From Torreya grandis (taxonomy: Eukaryota; Streptophyta; Pinopsida; Cupressales; Taxaceae), in the NCBI GenBank assembly GCA_037957365.1, contig JARHVA010002684.1, positions 1,612,001 to 1,676,000 on the forward strand: a stretch of DNA of 64,000 bases, read 5' to 3'. This document shows, piece by piece, positions 48,642-60,370 of this stretch; the stretch's first letter is position 1, and the number at the start of each line of letters is the position of its first letter. The notes beneath the pieces are model-generated. The model did no database searches. It worked only from the letters and a program-made list of their open reading frames with translations, and was not told where the DNA came from. A program made the position numbers and the translations under genes.

Positions 48642-48655
48642 CTACTTTGATACTA
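48642..48655 (-). other. Primer-binding site of the G-patch retroelement
   Basis: Minus strand TAGTATCAAAGTAG compares with TGGTATCAGAGCAG of the initiator-Met site: 11 of 14 positions agree and the three changes are all transitions of the G-to-A or C-to-T kind. It abuts the 5' LTR. Confidence 0.7.
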
Positions 48656-50613
48656 AACTAATCTAAAAACTAGATTTACCCCCTTAGATAATTCAAATAA
48701 TTTTTATGAATTTAGATATTGAAAATCTCAATTCCTTAAATGAAATATAATTGGATGTAAAATTATCAATTTATCGATTAAATAAAATAAGAAATAGAAT
48801 TAATATTCAAGAATCAAACCTGAGTGTATAATAACTCCATAAATATAATTCTATATTCAACTCCCTATTTTAATACTAATTCATGAACAGTAATTAGCCT
48901 CATATTAATAAATAATATTTATTTAAAATGGATCTTTAAAAATAAGTCATTTTCCAATTTTTTTAATCAAAATAATTGACTTTTAACTGAAATGTAAATT
49001 GTTTGCAATAATTTTGATTATGAGTATTCTGTAAACTCATATAAATCTATTGATCATTTAAAAACATTCTATATAAATTTTATCTCTGTAAATAATCTCT
49101 TAATTATTTTTCCATAATTATTTTCTAAAATATCAATGATTAGTTTTAAACTAATATAATAGAAAAACCAAAAATAAAATAGAGACTAGAGATTGTTTAC
49201 AGAGTTCACCAATTGACTACATCCCTAAGATTGCTAAATATCAATCCAATCCATTAAAAATCAATTTGCAAGTAATAATATAACTCACAATAATGATAAA
49301 TGAACCCTATCACCTGTAATAGAAATACAAACTAGATATTGAAGACTCTAAACCTGATCAGTAATGTTCCCTATTTATCTGAAGCTCTACAAATGCTTTT
49401 TTAATCCACAATGGGAAAATAAATCTCTCTATAATTTTCATAGGATTAAAATACTCTATAATATGAAAAAATGGCCTCAATTAGGCTATTACAAAATTTT
49501 ACCTCTTTTAAAAAAATATATAAATTCTGTAATATTCTTTACACAATGTTTCCTAGTTCTCTAGATAATAAAAATCATCCATAATATAAAATGAAATAAG
49601 ATTGTTTATAGTCAATATTGACTAACAAACTTTTTTTTACCTCCAAAGTATAATGATCTCTCGTAATTAACTTGCATGATAATTTAAATGTAATAAAATC
49701 CCATAATTTATGAGAGGTTAAAACTTCATGCTTTATTTAATAAAATTCTTTCCACAAATAACATTGTCCATGAAGTTCAAAATCTTCCCACCAACTGCCA
49801 ACAACACTAAAGACAAGTGATAGACCTACGTGGGAAGAATAAAGTTGTTGGATGCATGTTAAAAGAAGTTTCACGTGCATGTAAAGAAGTTCAACACCAA
49901 ACATAATGTGATAACAAAGTATATTAAAACAAAGGCCATAACATATTCCACCAACCATCCCCTTTTAAACTGGGTGTCCACGTGCATGTTAAACATGAAA
50001 GGTAAGAGAAAAAAAGAATTAAAACATCTCCCATTTAAACCAAATTCACCCCCATGCAAAGACAAATAGAATTCCACGCGGGGAAAGGTGAAAGTGGGGA
50101 TAATTAAAATATGAAGGGCATAATGTTTATTAAAAATGGGATAAAGGCATTTTTTATTTTAAAAACAATATCCCATAACTATTTTTTAAACCCACCCACG
50201 TGGGAGTGTGGATAAGAAAATTTGGAACTTGGTTTAAGTTTATCTAATGAATTTAGATTTAATTAAATTTGAATTTAATATCTCATGGTAAAGAAAAAAT
50301 TATTAATAATAGGATATTAGGATTATTTTAAAAATGGAGGAATTACGATGGGAATAATTGGTTATGTGGAAAGGATATCTTGGTGGAATTAGAAAAATTA
50401 TATGGCAAGGTTAATAATGAGGTAATATGGGTAAAGTTGGTTTAGTCCCACATCTGTAACATAACACCTATTAAAAATAAAATAATTCCAATATAAAAAG
50501 TAATTGTATAAACTTTTTATTTTTTTACCGCGTGTCAACTTTTCCATTATGACACTTGTCTTTTCCACACTTTTCTATTTGAACCATATGATGAGTGAAA
50601 ATACTTCAGATCA
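48656..50613 (-). repeat. 5' LTR of the G-patch retroelement
   Basis: About 1.96 kb, partner of 44717-46680. On the minus strand it begins TGATCTGAAGTATTTTC at 50613. It keeps several G-box-like CACGTG words (near 49873, 49979 and 50197), of which at least the 49979 copy has become CATGTG in the 3' LTR. G-boxes are plant bZIP/bHLH binding sites, so a role in element transcription is possible but untested. No gene; the ORFs at 49737-50077 are non-coding LTR. Confidence 0.9.
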
Positions 50614-50618
50614 ATATG
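50614..50618. other. Target-site duplication ATATG, right
   Basis: Exact match to 44712-44716. Confidence 0.85.
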
Positions 50619-50711
50619 AGCTTATTTTTCACTAAGGATCTTTTATTTAACCTAAGCAAGTTGACTAGATTATGTAGATAAAAACTAGCGGGATAAAAGT
50701 CTACACCAATA
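50619..50711 (-). repeat. Fragment of the Copia LTR family seen at 18197-18505
   Basis: Shares AAGTTGACTAGATTATGTAGATAAAA and AAAGTCTACACCAA words with 18430-18505 (CAAGCTGACTAGATCATGTAGATAAAA there). The terminus on the minus strand is TATTGGTGTAGACTTTTA, a decayed TGTTGGTG start. It lies directly beside the ATATG target site, so the G-patch element landed in or next to this older LTR piece. Confidence 0.75.
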
Positions 50712-51599
50712 ATAATCATCCTTAGATTCCATGTAATATATAAGTGTACTTGTTTATTAGATTATAGATATATAATTTTGAGCATGAAATGGTAAGTAAA
50801 ATTGAGTTATGTGAAATTTAACATACCTACCTACTTACAAAGATCACCATATAAAAATGAGAAAGCGTTATGAGTATACTATTTTTATACACATTTTTTA
50901 AATCAGTATAGTATTTAATATATGGATACTATTGTATACAATAATATACTATTTGATTATGAAGAAAGATAATTCTAATACATCAATATATCGGGACCAA
51001 GTCCCATAAATTGACACTTTTAAGAATCCAAACATGATCTTAAAAATAATATTATACTTATGTAAATGAAATTTTAATGATTATAATATTCAACTCATAG
51101 GATGTAATAATTCTATAAAAAAATTCAATAAACCAAAAATTATACATTTTTAAAGTATGGATATGTGATATATTTTGTGAAATAATGTTATATTATTAAT
51201 ATATTTTTTAGTACTTATTTTACTACCATGCACAAAGAAATTAAAATCAATGGATGATTAGTAAGACATGTTTTGAATTCCCTACTTGTATTGTAATAGA
51301 GATTATATTCCTATGGGAATCAATTATTGAAATAAAATCCAACCAATTGGTTGATTAGTAAATTTTGGATAATTAAAGCCCTTTATTTATGTATCATTAT
51401 CTATATGTTAAGTGCATTATGATTTATTTATCAGAAGAAGAAATCCCACCTAGATGATCATTTCCCTTATTGTTTATGAAAGTGTATGGTTGTTTTCATG
51501 CATAAAATTATAACTATATTTGAAATAAATTCTTGGCATACTATGGAAATTTATTCTAAAAATAAATTTCTTCATTTCTTCTCTTTGACTAATTATGAA
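50712..51599. other. Non-coding AT-rich DNA
   Basis: No ORF, motif or repeat that I can support. Confidence 0.5.
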
Positions 51600-52630
51600 A
51601 TTACTAATCCATTGAATCCATAACATTAATTGGGGTATAATTTAGGAATTACAAAAATGCATTTTATTTGAAAATTATATACATTAATATATGTATAGAT
51701 TCATATACACACTCGATTATAATATATTTATATGAGAAGTGATGGTAATTAGCTAAGTTCATCCATATCCATCTTAAATCATTAATTTCACAATTATAGA
51801 TTTTTCGTCTATTACATCTAATATTAGTGTTAGGAGAATAAATATGCACAATTTTTTAATGAGAATTAAACTATCAAAAGTTTGGACCTCAATCACATAA
51901 TTGATGTTTACCTTATCGATTGATCATAATTGTTGAAATTAAAATTAGACTAAGATATTTTTCCTTTAGTATAAATTGTTGTGGTGATTAGTGAATCAAT
52001 AAAAAGAAAGGAAATATGAATTAATGCTTAGTTTGTTGGAACATTTTACAACCACTAACCAATAGTCCAATACCTCAATGAAATATTTTTGGCATTATGA
52101 GATACCCAAGTATCCGTTTGTACTGACATGTTTCATTTTATGCTATATTTACATAATTTAATGATTACATACTTTATGATAATTATTAGGTACTGAGGAT
52201 CCTTGAATTGCTCACATGCAACTTTTTATTATTTGTAATTCCCTTCTAGAGAATGGAAGTATGTATGTGATGGTAAAGCATTGGACTTTGGTTGAAGTTA
52301 GTGTATATTTGGGAAAACTAAGTTCTATTCAACTTTGAGATATTTATTTCCACTTTATATTGATGTGAAATTTATATGTTTTATTTTTCTATTGGTTAAT
52401 TTATGTGATTCATTTGATGACGTGATTGGTCCTTTTATACCTAAACTTATTCATGAAAATTATGATTTTTTTGGTACCTTGTATTACCCATTTTATTTTC
52501 AAAAATTTGGAATTTGAATCATAAACACAACCAAATGATATCCCTTTTCATTTTTCATATAACCTCTTCTCTTAGTCTTATTTTCACAACAAGGATTGTT
52601 ATAAGTCTTGGAATCGATTCCAAAATTTAA
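51600..52630. repeat. Dispersed ~1-kb repeat, uninterrupted copy
   Basis: Its left part (about 51660-51950: TATGTATAGATTCATATACACACTCGATTATAA and following) matches 56575-56870. Its right part (about 51950-52630: CATTTTATGCTATAT, TTTATGATAATTATTAGGTA, ATTTGATGACGTGATTGG) matches 59705-60370. The second copy is therefore the same repeat split by the Gypsy insertion. Family unknown; ORFs 51664-51849 and 52335-52517 show no motif. Confidence 0.75.
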
Positions 52631-55600
52631 CCAATGATATTGGATAATGATTAACACTTTCATATTCAAACTAAATGAGAAATCCTATTTAATTTTGGTA
52701 TTTACAAAGGAAAACTATAGTTTAATAGAAGTTTGGGTGTGGGAGTTTATTATTTTTGAGTAATCTATAATGCTTCTAGATTTAACTCTATTGTCAAAAT
52801 TTTTGCTTGCTCGAGGTCAAATATCTTTGTATTGATGTTGTAAATTGATTGAATTAAAGTAAATCCATATCAAGGAATTATTTGTTGGTATATGATAGCA
52901 GATTATGTATTTATTAACTATATAAATAATGATTTAATATTTTATATGTATGAATAATTTCCAAATTGGAGGCTTATACTAGAATAAGATGATTACGTAA
53001 CTAGTCCTTAATGTTTAACTGAAAAAGAGTGATGTTGATATTAAATACCTAAAGTATGTTTAATTTTATGAAATATTTTGTATGGGTTATGGTTATGATA
53101 TTCTAGTGAATGAACCATGAATGCATGTGCTTTTAATACTCGAGAAATATTTTATGCACGAGAGTGGTAAGTATTTATTTTGAAGAGATTTTTTTTTGGT
53201 AGTATGGGCATAATTGAGAATGTGAAATGAAGAAATAATATCAATTTATCTCACACCACCATTATTTTATTGAAAATTGAAGCACACACATACTAATAAT
53301 AGAAAATATGAGATAATAAAGTGATGTTTTCAAATCATGAAAATATTTGTAAGGAGAAAAATTATTTCAATTGAATGAGAACAATTATAGGGATACATGT
53401 GCTACATGAAAGAATTATTGAGAGGATTAATGTTATATTTGATCTAATTTTTTAGAATAAAATAATATCTCCATGTTAGAGCACATAATGGGATAAAAGG
53501 ATGAGAATTTTAATATCCCACTTTTGGTAGTTGCATGAAATCAATGTACACGAATCCACAACCACCAACTAAGAAGAATATCAATATTGAGGAAAAAAAA
53601 CATTATAAATCCCATCTTGAATGTTAATATTGTTGAGAAATTCATTACACATGTAACATTTCAAAGAGTTATTGTAATAAAAAAAAATCCATCACCTAGT
53701 TCATGCTATAATTTTGGTGGGGCCACATTTTATGATAAAAGTCCCACAAAAATAAGCTCGATGGCCTACACACAAAATTGGTAGTGTAACAATGATTCAT
53801 AATATTTTTATGTATATTTTGACTAAATTTGAAGTTAAAATGTTAGGGTAAGTTGATGGAATAAGGTAGGATAGGTGTTGGGACTTTCATTCTACATACA
53901 TAATAATAAAGTTTGGGGTTTAAATTTCCTTAAGGATGGATGTACACAGTGCTCTATTATATGGCACATACTTTTTTGACATATAAACAACATCTATAGA
54001 CTATCATATTATTTTTTTTCCTCATAAATTATGAATTTTTATTACACTAAGTTGTATATTAAATTTTTGTAGTTGGAGGATTTTGAATCATGTTATATTC
54101 TATGACTTAAAATTATTTATGAACTTGATTAATTTATAGAAGTATATTTATAGTTTATCTCAGTGTGATACTTACTATTTAGGTATATAATATATCACAT
54201 AGAATGATGATTTAATTTATTTTATTAACATATGATTATTGATATTTTTATATCATGTTATACCATAAGGGTACCATGGTCCTATTTTTTTATATGGAGA
54301 TAACAAGATCCATACTAAAACCGAGATGAGTTTTAGGGGGGAATGATTCTATAAGAGGAAAATTTAGCTAACATGGTAGTGAACTAGATATAGTAGCGTA
54401 CATCTTGAGAAAACATTTGTTTAGTGACATATTCTTGTGAAAAGAACACTCCATTGGAAGTAAACATGTCGTATTTTAATAATATTGAATTATGGTAAAA
54501 GTCAACTAAATAGTCTAGACTTGACATTGAAAATAGTCATTAAGATGACAAAGGAATACCAATGGATCTTAATACTCTTATTATAGTTCAAAGGTTGAAT
54601 TTAAAACATCCAAGTGTGATGAATAAAATAAATAAGTGATGTTACATGAAAACATAGAAGCCATATTTTTTGGGGAAGAAATATTTACATAAAATATTAA
54701 TAAATAAAGGAAATTCCTTATGAAAGGGATAAAAATAAAAAAAATAAGTGAAAATTTAAACAAAATTATCTAATTTTTGAGGAAAGAATTAAATAATAAA
54801 ACTAGTAAAATCTTTAGGCAAGAGAGCAAGCTGAATCCATCTAAGAAACTTATAAAACGGTCAAGATGATTTTCAAAGGAATTACAAATTAAGAAGGTGG
54901 ATTATAAGTTAATTACCTATATGAGATTTAATACAGGGGGATGGAAAGAAAATAAATCATATAATCAAGTGGAAAATACAAAAAATGGGTTATAATTTTT
55001 AGTTATGGCATACACAATATGGGAAGATAAATGGGAAGATAAAGGAAATTGAAAACAAATGCTATGAGTTCATAAAGAGCACTTTATATGTGAATGATTA
55101 AAAGAATATTATCTTAAACCAAGATAAATTTTTCTTTTATATTTACATGGAAATTTGGAAGCTTTTGTGATACTATTGTTATGACTGAGATGAGTATTTA
55201 ATACTATTATTTGTCTATTGAAATATTGTTTCTTATTGGATTTAAATTATCTCTAACTTTTTTCTCTTGTTTTGCATTATATATTCATATTCCATTGAGT
55301 GGGGAGTAAAGATGGAAAAAAATTATTCTGAAGTGAAAAATCAAGGAAATGCATTTGGATGGTTTAATTTTAAAGTTATTAATCTTAGAAGCCTTCATTG
55401 GTATTGATTGATGTGATAGAAACTCAAGGCAATACATTTGGATGTTAGTTATGGGAGTTTTTTATATTATGAAAGGAGGGTGTATTTTATAAATTCATTG
55501 AGCATGTAAAATTATAAATAATTCCTCATTATTTAATATATCATGAAAGATTAAAAAATAAATCCTATGTTAAGGAATATAAACATTTATCAAAGAATGA

Positions 55601-56509
55601 ATTGAAAATCATGGGTTTGCACAAATTAGAAATTAAATCTCAACTTAAGGAAAAATAATACAAGATAGAAATATAGTTTAAAACAATTAAATATTTTAGA
55701 GTAGGATCTTGAGGAGGAAATTATAATGAGGTAGGGAGAACTCAACATTGTAATTCTCAATGATAAATAAAATATAGAATAATGAATAATAATTTGAGAC
55801 TAAGAATCAATAATGCGTAATAAGAATGGAAACACTGATAAAATAAATAAGGTATTTGTCCAACACACTATTAAATCAGAGTTAGTTTATTCTTAAATAT
55901 CCATGAAATTACTCTACTTGGTGTCTAAGTGATAGACTATAATATGAAGCTCTATAAAGCATGAAAATTTCTTTGTGTATTTTAAATTGTGATTGATCAC
56001 CGATTGAAAACTTAATGTACAAGGTAAAACCAATAGCTAATGAAAATGAGGACATGTGAAATGATATCATGGTTTCACTAATTTAAAAAATTTGAGCAAG
56101 GTCTAAAACCTCCAAGTCAATGAAATTTGTAAGGTTTAAAACAATCATAATATAAATCCCACATTGGTCATGGGTGGTCCCATTCATGGTTTAAAAATCC
56201 AACAACTCACACTATAGAATGTCCAAGTGATGGGGTATTTTATTGAAGCAATGAAAGGAGTGTGGGGTCTAAAAAATACTAGTATCTTAAGAAAAGACCA
56301 ATTTTATGATTCAAAAGGTTAAATGTGAGGCAAAATGGTATATCTATTATAGGGTAGGTAAGTGGTGTTATTTCAGATTTATAAAGGTTCAGAAGGTGAA
56401 GTGCGAGGCAAGATGAAATAATGAGGAAATGAATAAAAAAGGTATGGTAAATTAGAGATTCACTAATTTGAATTAACAAACCTAAATAAAATTATGGATC
56501 AAAGAATGA
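52631..56509. other. Non-coding AT-rich DNA
   Basis: About 3.9 kb without a recognisable gene. A TTTTAGGGGGGAATGATT purine tract at about 54331 resembles a Gypsy polypurine tract followed by an LTR, but no partner sequence was found. ORFs at 53587-53784, 54581-54763 and 56279-56479 have no motif. Confidence 0.5.
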
Positions 56510-56888
56510 ATTTCTCATATTAACTATTTTTGTAACAATATTCAATATAATCAAAGAGTTTTATATATACATAAGTTGAAAAATTTATATGCATTTAAAT
56601 ATGTATAGATACATATACACACTCAATTATAATAAATTGATATAAGAAGCAAGGGGAATTAATATAGTGGGCTCCCACCTGTCTAAATGCATGAATTGTG
56701 AACTTAATTATGGATGTCCAATATGTTAAATTTAATAGTAGTATTGTTAAAAGTAAACAAGTATAATTTATTATTAAGCATGTAACTACTAAAAATTTAG
56801 ATCTCATTGCACAATTTAATTTATCAATTTATCAACAATATGAAAGTAAAATTTTATGCCCTTAACCTATATCATCCATAGGGATATA
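56510..56888. repeat. Dispersed ~1-kb repeat, left half of interrupted copy
   Basis: Matches about 51600-51950 and stops at the 5' LTR of the Gypsy element. The other half resumes at 59701. Confidence 0.75.
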
Positions 56889-57182
56889 TGTGGGCCAACG
56901 TATGACACACTCTTAATTTTTAATTGCATTCATTCATTAGTTAGTTATTTCTTTAGGTTGAATTACTTAAGATATATAGGTGTGATGAATGGGTGTGACT
57001 CTACCTATTATTTATATATGGATTAGTGTGGCTCACTCAAATCTTCATACTTGTGAATTACATTTTTATTATAAGGTTGTGTAGGTTTCTCTCTCAAAGT
57101 GGCTTATCATATATTCATATATTCTGGTATATTTTAGTTATATTGTGATCTGTTATTTTAATTGTGAAGTAATTTTATTACA
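56889..57182 (+). repeat. 5' LTR of a Ty3/Gypsy element
   Basis: 294 bases from TGTGGGCC to ...TTATTACA, collinear with 59421-59700. Shared blocks are GACACACTCTT/GGCACACTCTT, GGTGTGATGAATGGGTGTGA and CTACCTATTATTTATATAT, the last a possible TATA region. The primer-binding site follows at once. Confidence 0.85.
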
Positions 57183-57183
57183 A

Positions 57184-57197
57184 TTGGTATCACAACA
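57184..57197 (+). other. Primer-binding site of the Gypsy element
   Basis: TTGGTATCACAACA, close to the initiator-Met type TGGTATCAGAGCA, two bases after the LTR. Confidence 0.75.
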
Positions 57198-57578
57198 TCA
57201 ATTTTGGCAAACAATTTTGTTTCTACTTTATCTATCAAACCATTATGATTTTTTCTACAATTATTTTACTAAAGCTGGAGCATGATATAAGATGTCCACA
57301 ATAAACATTTTTAGCTTTGAAGGAGTTATCACCTTTTTATTTGTTTTCATAAAATAGCTACATAGTCCATAATTTAAGGATTTTTTTGATTTTATTACAT
57401 TTTTAAAAATATTAAAGAAATATATTTTGTGTTTATTTTTGGTGTTTTTTATTGGAGGATGACATTATTAAAAAATCACTTGGTCAAAATCAAGTCAAAG
57501 GTGAAAATTAGGGTTGGCATTCCAATTCTTGTTATAGAAGGACCACTCATAGCCTTGTTGAATACATAATCTTTCCAA
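57198..57578 (+). other. Leader and deletion junction of the Gypsy element
   Basis: A non-coding leader with an ATTGGAGGATGAC-like region near 57452 where gag might have begun. It runs straight into the end of reverse transcriptase at about 57579. Gag, protease and the RT palm, normally about 2.5 kb, are absent, so a large internal deletion lies here. Confidence 0.65.
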
Positions 57579-58030
57579 TGGAATGATAAATCCACCAAGG
57601 ACTTTGAGAAGGTGAAAAATACCATGACATCACTCCAGTTTTGGCTAATCCATATTTTTCAAAGAATTTTATTATTAAATGTGATGCATCAAGACATAAA
57701 ATTGGGTCCATGCTCATGAAATAAGGAAGACCCCTTGCATTTTAGAGTCATAAACTAATGGGTAATAAAATGTTAAAGTTAATCTATGAGAAGGAGATGA
57801 TGGATATTATTCATGTAGTAAAATAATAGAGACCTTATCTAATGGGTAAATACTTTAAGGTAAAGACTGATCATGACAGTGTTAAATATTTTTATAGTTA
57901 TCAGAAGAAAAAAAATGGGTGACTAAAATGTTGGGATATGACTGAAATAATCTACAAGAAAGGAAAATATAATATTTTAAAAAATGCACTATCTAGGAGG
58001 GATGAATCTACCATGGAATTGTTGTGTGTA
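57579..58030 (+). pseudogene. Ty3/Gypsy RNase H (with RT C-terminal connection)
   Basis: Plus-strand translation from 57579 gives WNDKSTKDFEKVKNTMTSL, the connection sequence after Gypsy RT. Then comes IIKCDASRHKIGSMLMK with the first catalytic Asp (about 57683) in the CDAS motif. After that are LIYEKEMMDIIHVVK, with the conserved Glu, then YLMGKYFKVKTDHDSVKYF, with the TDH Asp (about 57868). The segment ends KYNILKNALSRRDEST, the usual junction to integrase. The domain degrades the RNA strand during reverse transcription. Stops and frameshifts make it inactive, but the order and catalytic residues are preserved. Confidence 0.9.
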
Positions 58031-58139
58031 ATAATAATTTAACAGGGAGATTGGGTGGATGAGGTACAATCCAAATTGAAAATGAATTAGATACACTAGC
58101 TCTGATTTAAAATCTCTAGTAAGATTCTAGTACCTTAGA

Positions 58140-59260
58140 TAAATTTGAGTGGAAAGGGAATTCCTTATGGTATAAATATAGGTTATACCTATCCAATAAT
58201 TCTTCCCTCAAACACAAGATAATTATAGAGCTTTATTCGTCTCAAATTGGAAGTCATTTAGGAAATTTGAAAAATTATCATTCAATCAAGAAATTTTTAT
58301 TTTGGGAAGGACTCAAGGGGGGCATACAAAAATTTATGGATAAATGCATGGTGTAATATAAAAATAAGGGTAAAAGTATTAAGATCATAGGTCTTCTCCA
58401 ACATTTATCCATTCCTAGCTAGTGGTGGGAGAAGATCTTTATGGATTCATAATAGGTTTACCAAAGTTAGAAGGTAAAAATGTCATCATGGTGATAGTAG
58501 ATAGTCTCACAAAACATGACCACTTGTGTGCCATATAACAACCATTTATAACTAATACATTAGTTACTTATTTTTTGGATACAATTCAAAAGCTACATGG
58601 TAACCCCAAGATCATAGTGAGTGATCGTGATCCAATTTTTACAAGTCATTTTTGGACTAATTTATTTTCATGTTGGGGTACTCAATTAGTTCATAGTTCA
58701 TCCTATCATCCTCAATATGATTGTAAAATAGAGGTGGTAAAAAAATTCTTGGAGGCTTATCTTTGTTATTTCAGATTGGATAAATAAGAAAAATGGGTTC
58801 ATTGGCTACCATTAGCTGAATGATGGTATAACACTTATTTCCATGTCTCTTCTAAAATGTCTCTATTTATGACACTGTATGGGTACCAAACGCCCTCCAT
58901 AATATGATATTTTTGATTAGATATAAAGGTCCATATTTTGGAAGAACACATTCAACACCAACAAAAAGTTCTCACTAGTATCACATAGAATTTAGACATG
59001 GCACATAATCAAATGAAGTAACAAACATATCAAAACCATAGAAATAGGAATTTTAAAGTGGGTGATTTGGAATTTGTATGTCAACATACATATAACCAAT
59101 TGTCCATAAAATAAAAAAGGGATAAAAAACTATCTCTTAAGTATTATGGTCCTTATCTAGATCTTGGAATATTGGTAGTGTCACATATAAGTTAGACTTT
59201 CCCAAATATACTCACATATATATAGTATTTCATGTTTCTTAATTAAATAAGGTAATTAGT
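58140..59260 (+). pseudogene. Ty3/Gypsy integrase with DD35E and GPY/F motif
   Basis: The N-terminal HHCC zinc domain reads IGSHLGNLKNYHSIKKF and then DKCMV (58345), where the last Cys position is a stop. The core carries the first Asp in IFMDS (58444), then a frameshift. It continues with EGKNVIMVIVDSLTKH, IIVSDRDPIFTSHFW with the second Asp (about 58623), SSYHPQYDCKIEVV with the catalytic Glu (58731) exactly 35 residues further, and HWLPLAE. The C-terminal part shows FKVGDLEFV and LSLKYYGPY, the GPY/F module, then YIVFHVS. The enzyme inserts element DNA into chromosomes. I see no chromodomain. The open part is 58575-58787; elsewhere stops interrupt. Confidence 0.9.
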
Positions 59261-59420
59261 CAAACAATATCTACATAGTATAAGTTACATAGACACCCAC
59301 TAAAAGGTTAAGGACCAGATAGATTATAAAGTATTTGATTAAGTGGAATAATCTACCTAGTTAGGATGCAACATGAGAGGATACCACATCCATATAGTAA
59401 CATCTAGAATTTCTAAACAT

Positions 59421-59700
59421 TGAGGGAGACCTATGGCACACTCTTCATTTGTAAGTGCATTTATTAGTTAGTTATTGCATTATTCTGACTTGCTTAAGAC
59501 CTAAGGGTGTGATGAATGGGTGTGACTCTACCTATTATTTATATATAAAGATGAGTGTGGCTCACTAAAATCATCATATTTGTGAATTGCATTTTTATTG
59601 TAAGGTTGTGAAAGTTGTCCTATCTAAGTGAATTATCATATATCAATCTATTATGCTATATTGTGATCTATTATTTTAATTATGAAGTAATTTCATTACA
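59421..59700 (+). repeat. 3' LTR of the Ty3/Gypsy element
   Basis: 280 bases starting TGAGGGAGACCTATGGCACAC and ending TTCATTACA, partner of 56889-57182. No convincing target duplication remains (ATATA on the left, TAAAT on the right), although the dispersed repeat broken at exactly these points confirms the insertion edges. Confidence 0.85.
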
Positions 59701-60370
59701 TAAATTTGAACATAAAAACCTTTCCTTTAATATAGTCTCCTATTATGATAAATGAATCAATAAAAAATAGGGGAAATAAGATGTATTACTTAATTTGGTG
59801 GAAATGTTTACAACCACCAACCTCAATGACATTTTTTTTTAAATTATGAAAAACACACCCCACTATCCCTTAAGATCAATATATTTCATTTTATGCTATA
59901 TACATATAAAATAATAATCACATGCTTTATGATAAGTATTAGGTATAAATTATCCCATAATTACTCATGAGGATTGTTATCTTACAAATCTCATTTTGGA
60001 AATATAAGTATATGTGATGGCACAATATTAGAATTTGGTCAAAGCCAATGTAATTCAAGAAAGTTATTTTTTTTAAACTTTAGGTCATCTATTTCCATTT
60101 TATGTTGAAGTGAATTTTTTCATTATATTTTTTAATTAAAAAATATATGTGATTAGTTTGATGGCATAATTGGCATTTTTATATCAGATCACACTTGTAA
60201 AATTATTCTTGATGTTTAGTGCTGCCTATTTATGGTCAATAACTTTGAACTTGACTCATACGTGAAACTGAATGATAATATTTTTTTATTTTTGGATATA
60301 ACTTATTTTATTAGTCTCTATGTTAAAAAAATAAGTGTGGTTATAAGGATTGGATGTGATTTACAATAAC
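59701..60370. repeat. Dispersed ~1-kb repeat, right half of interrupted copy
   Basis: Collinear with about 51950-52630: CCTTTCCTTTAATATAG, TTTCATTTTATGCTATAT, CTTTATGATAAGTATTAGGTA and GTTTGATGGCATAATTGG match in order. Confidence 0.75.

Noticed and set aside
45790..50077. Two similar minus-strand ORFs (45790-46023 and 49737-49958) that look like a conserved protein pair
   Set aside because: They lie at equivalent places in the two LTRs of one element; similarity comes from LTR duplication.
54325..54350. GGGGGGAATGATT tract as the polypurine tract and LTR start of another Gypsy element
   Set aside because: No second LTR copy or primer-binding site found in the window.
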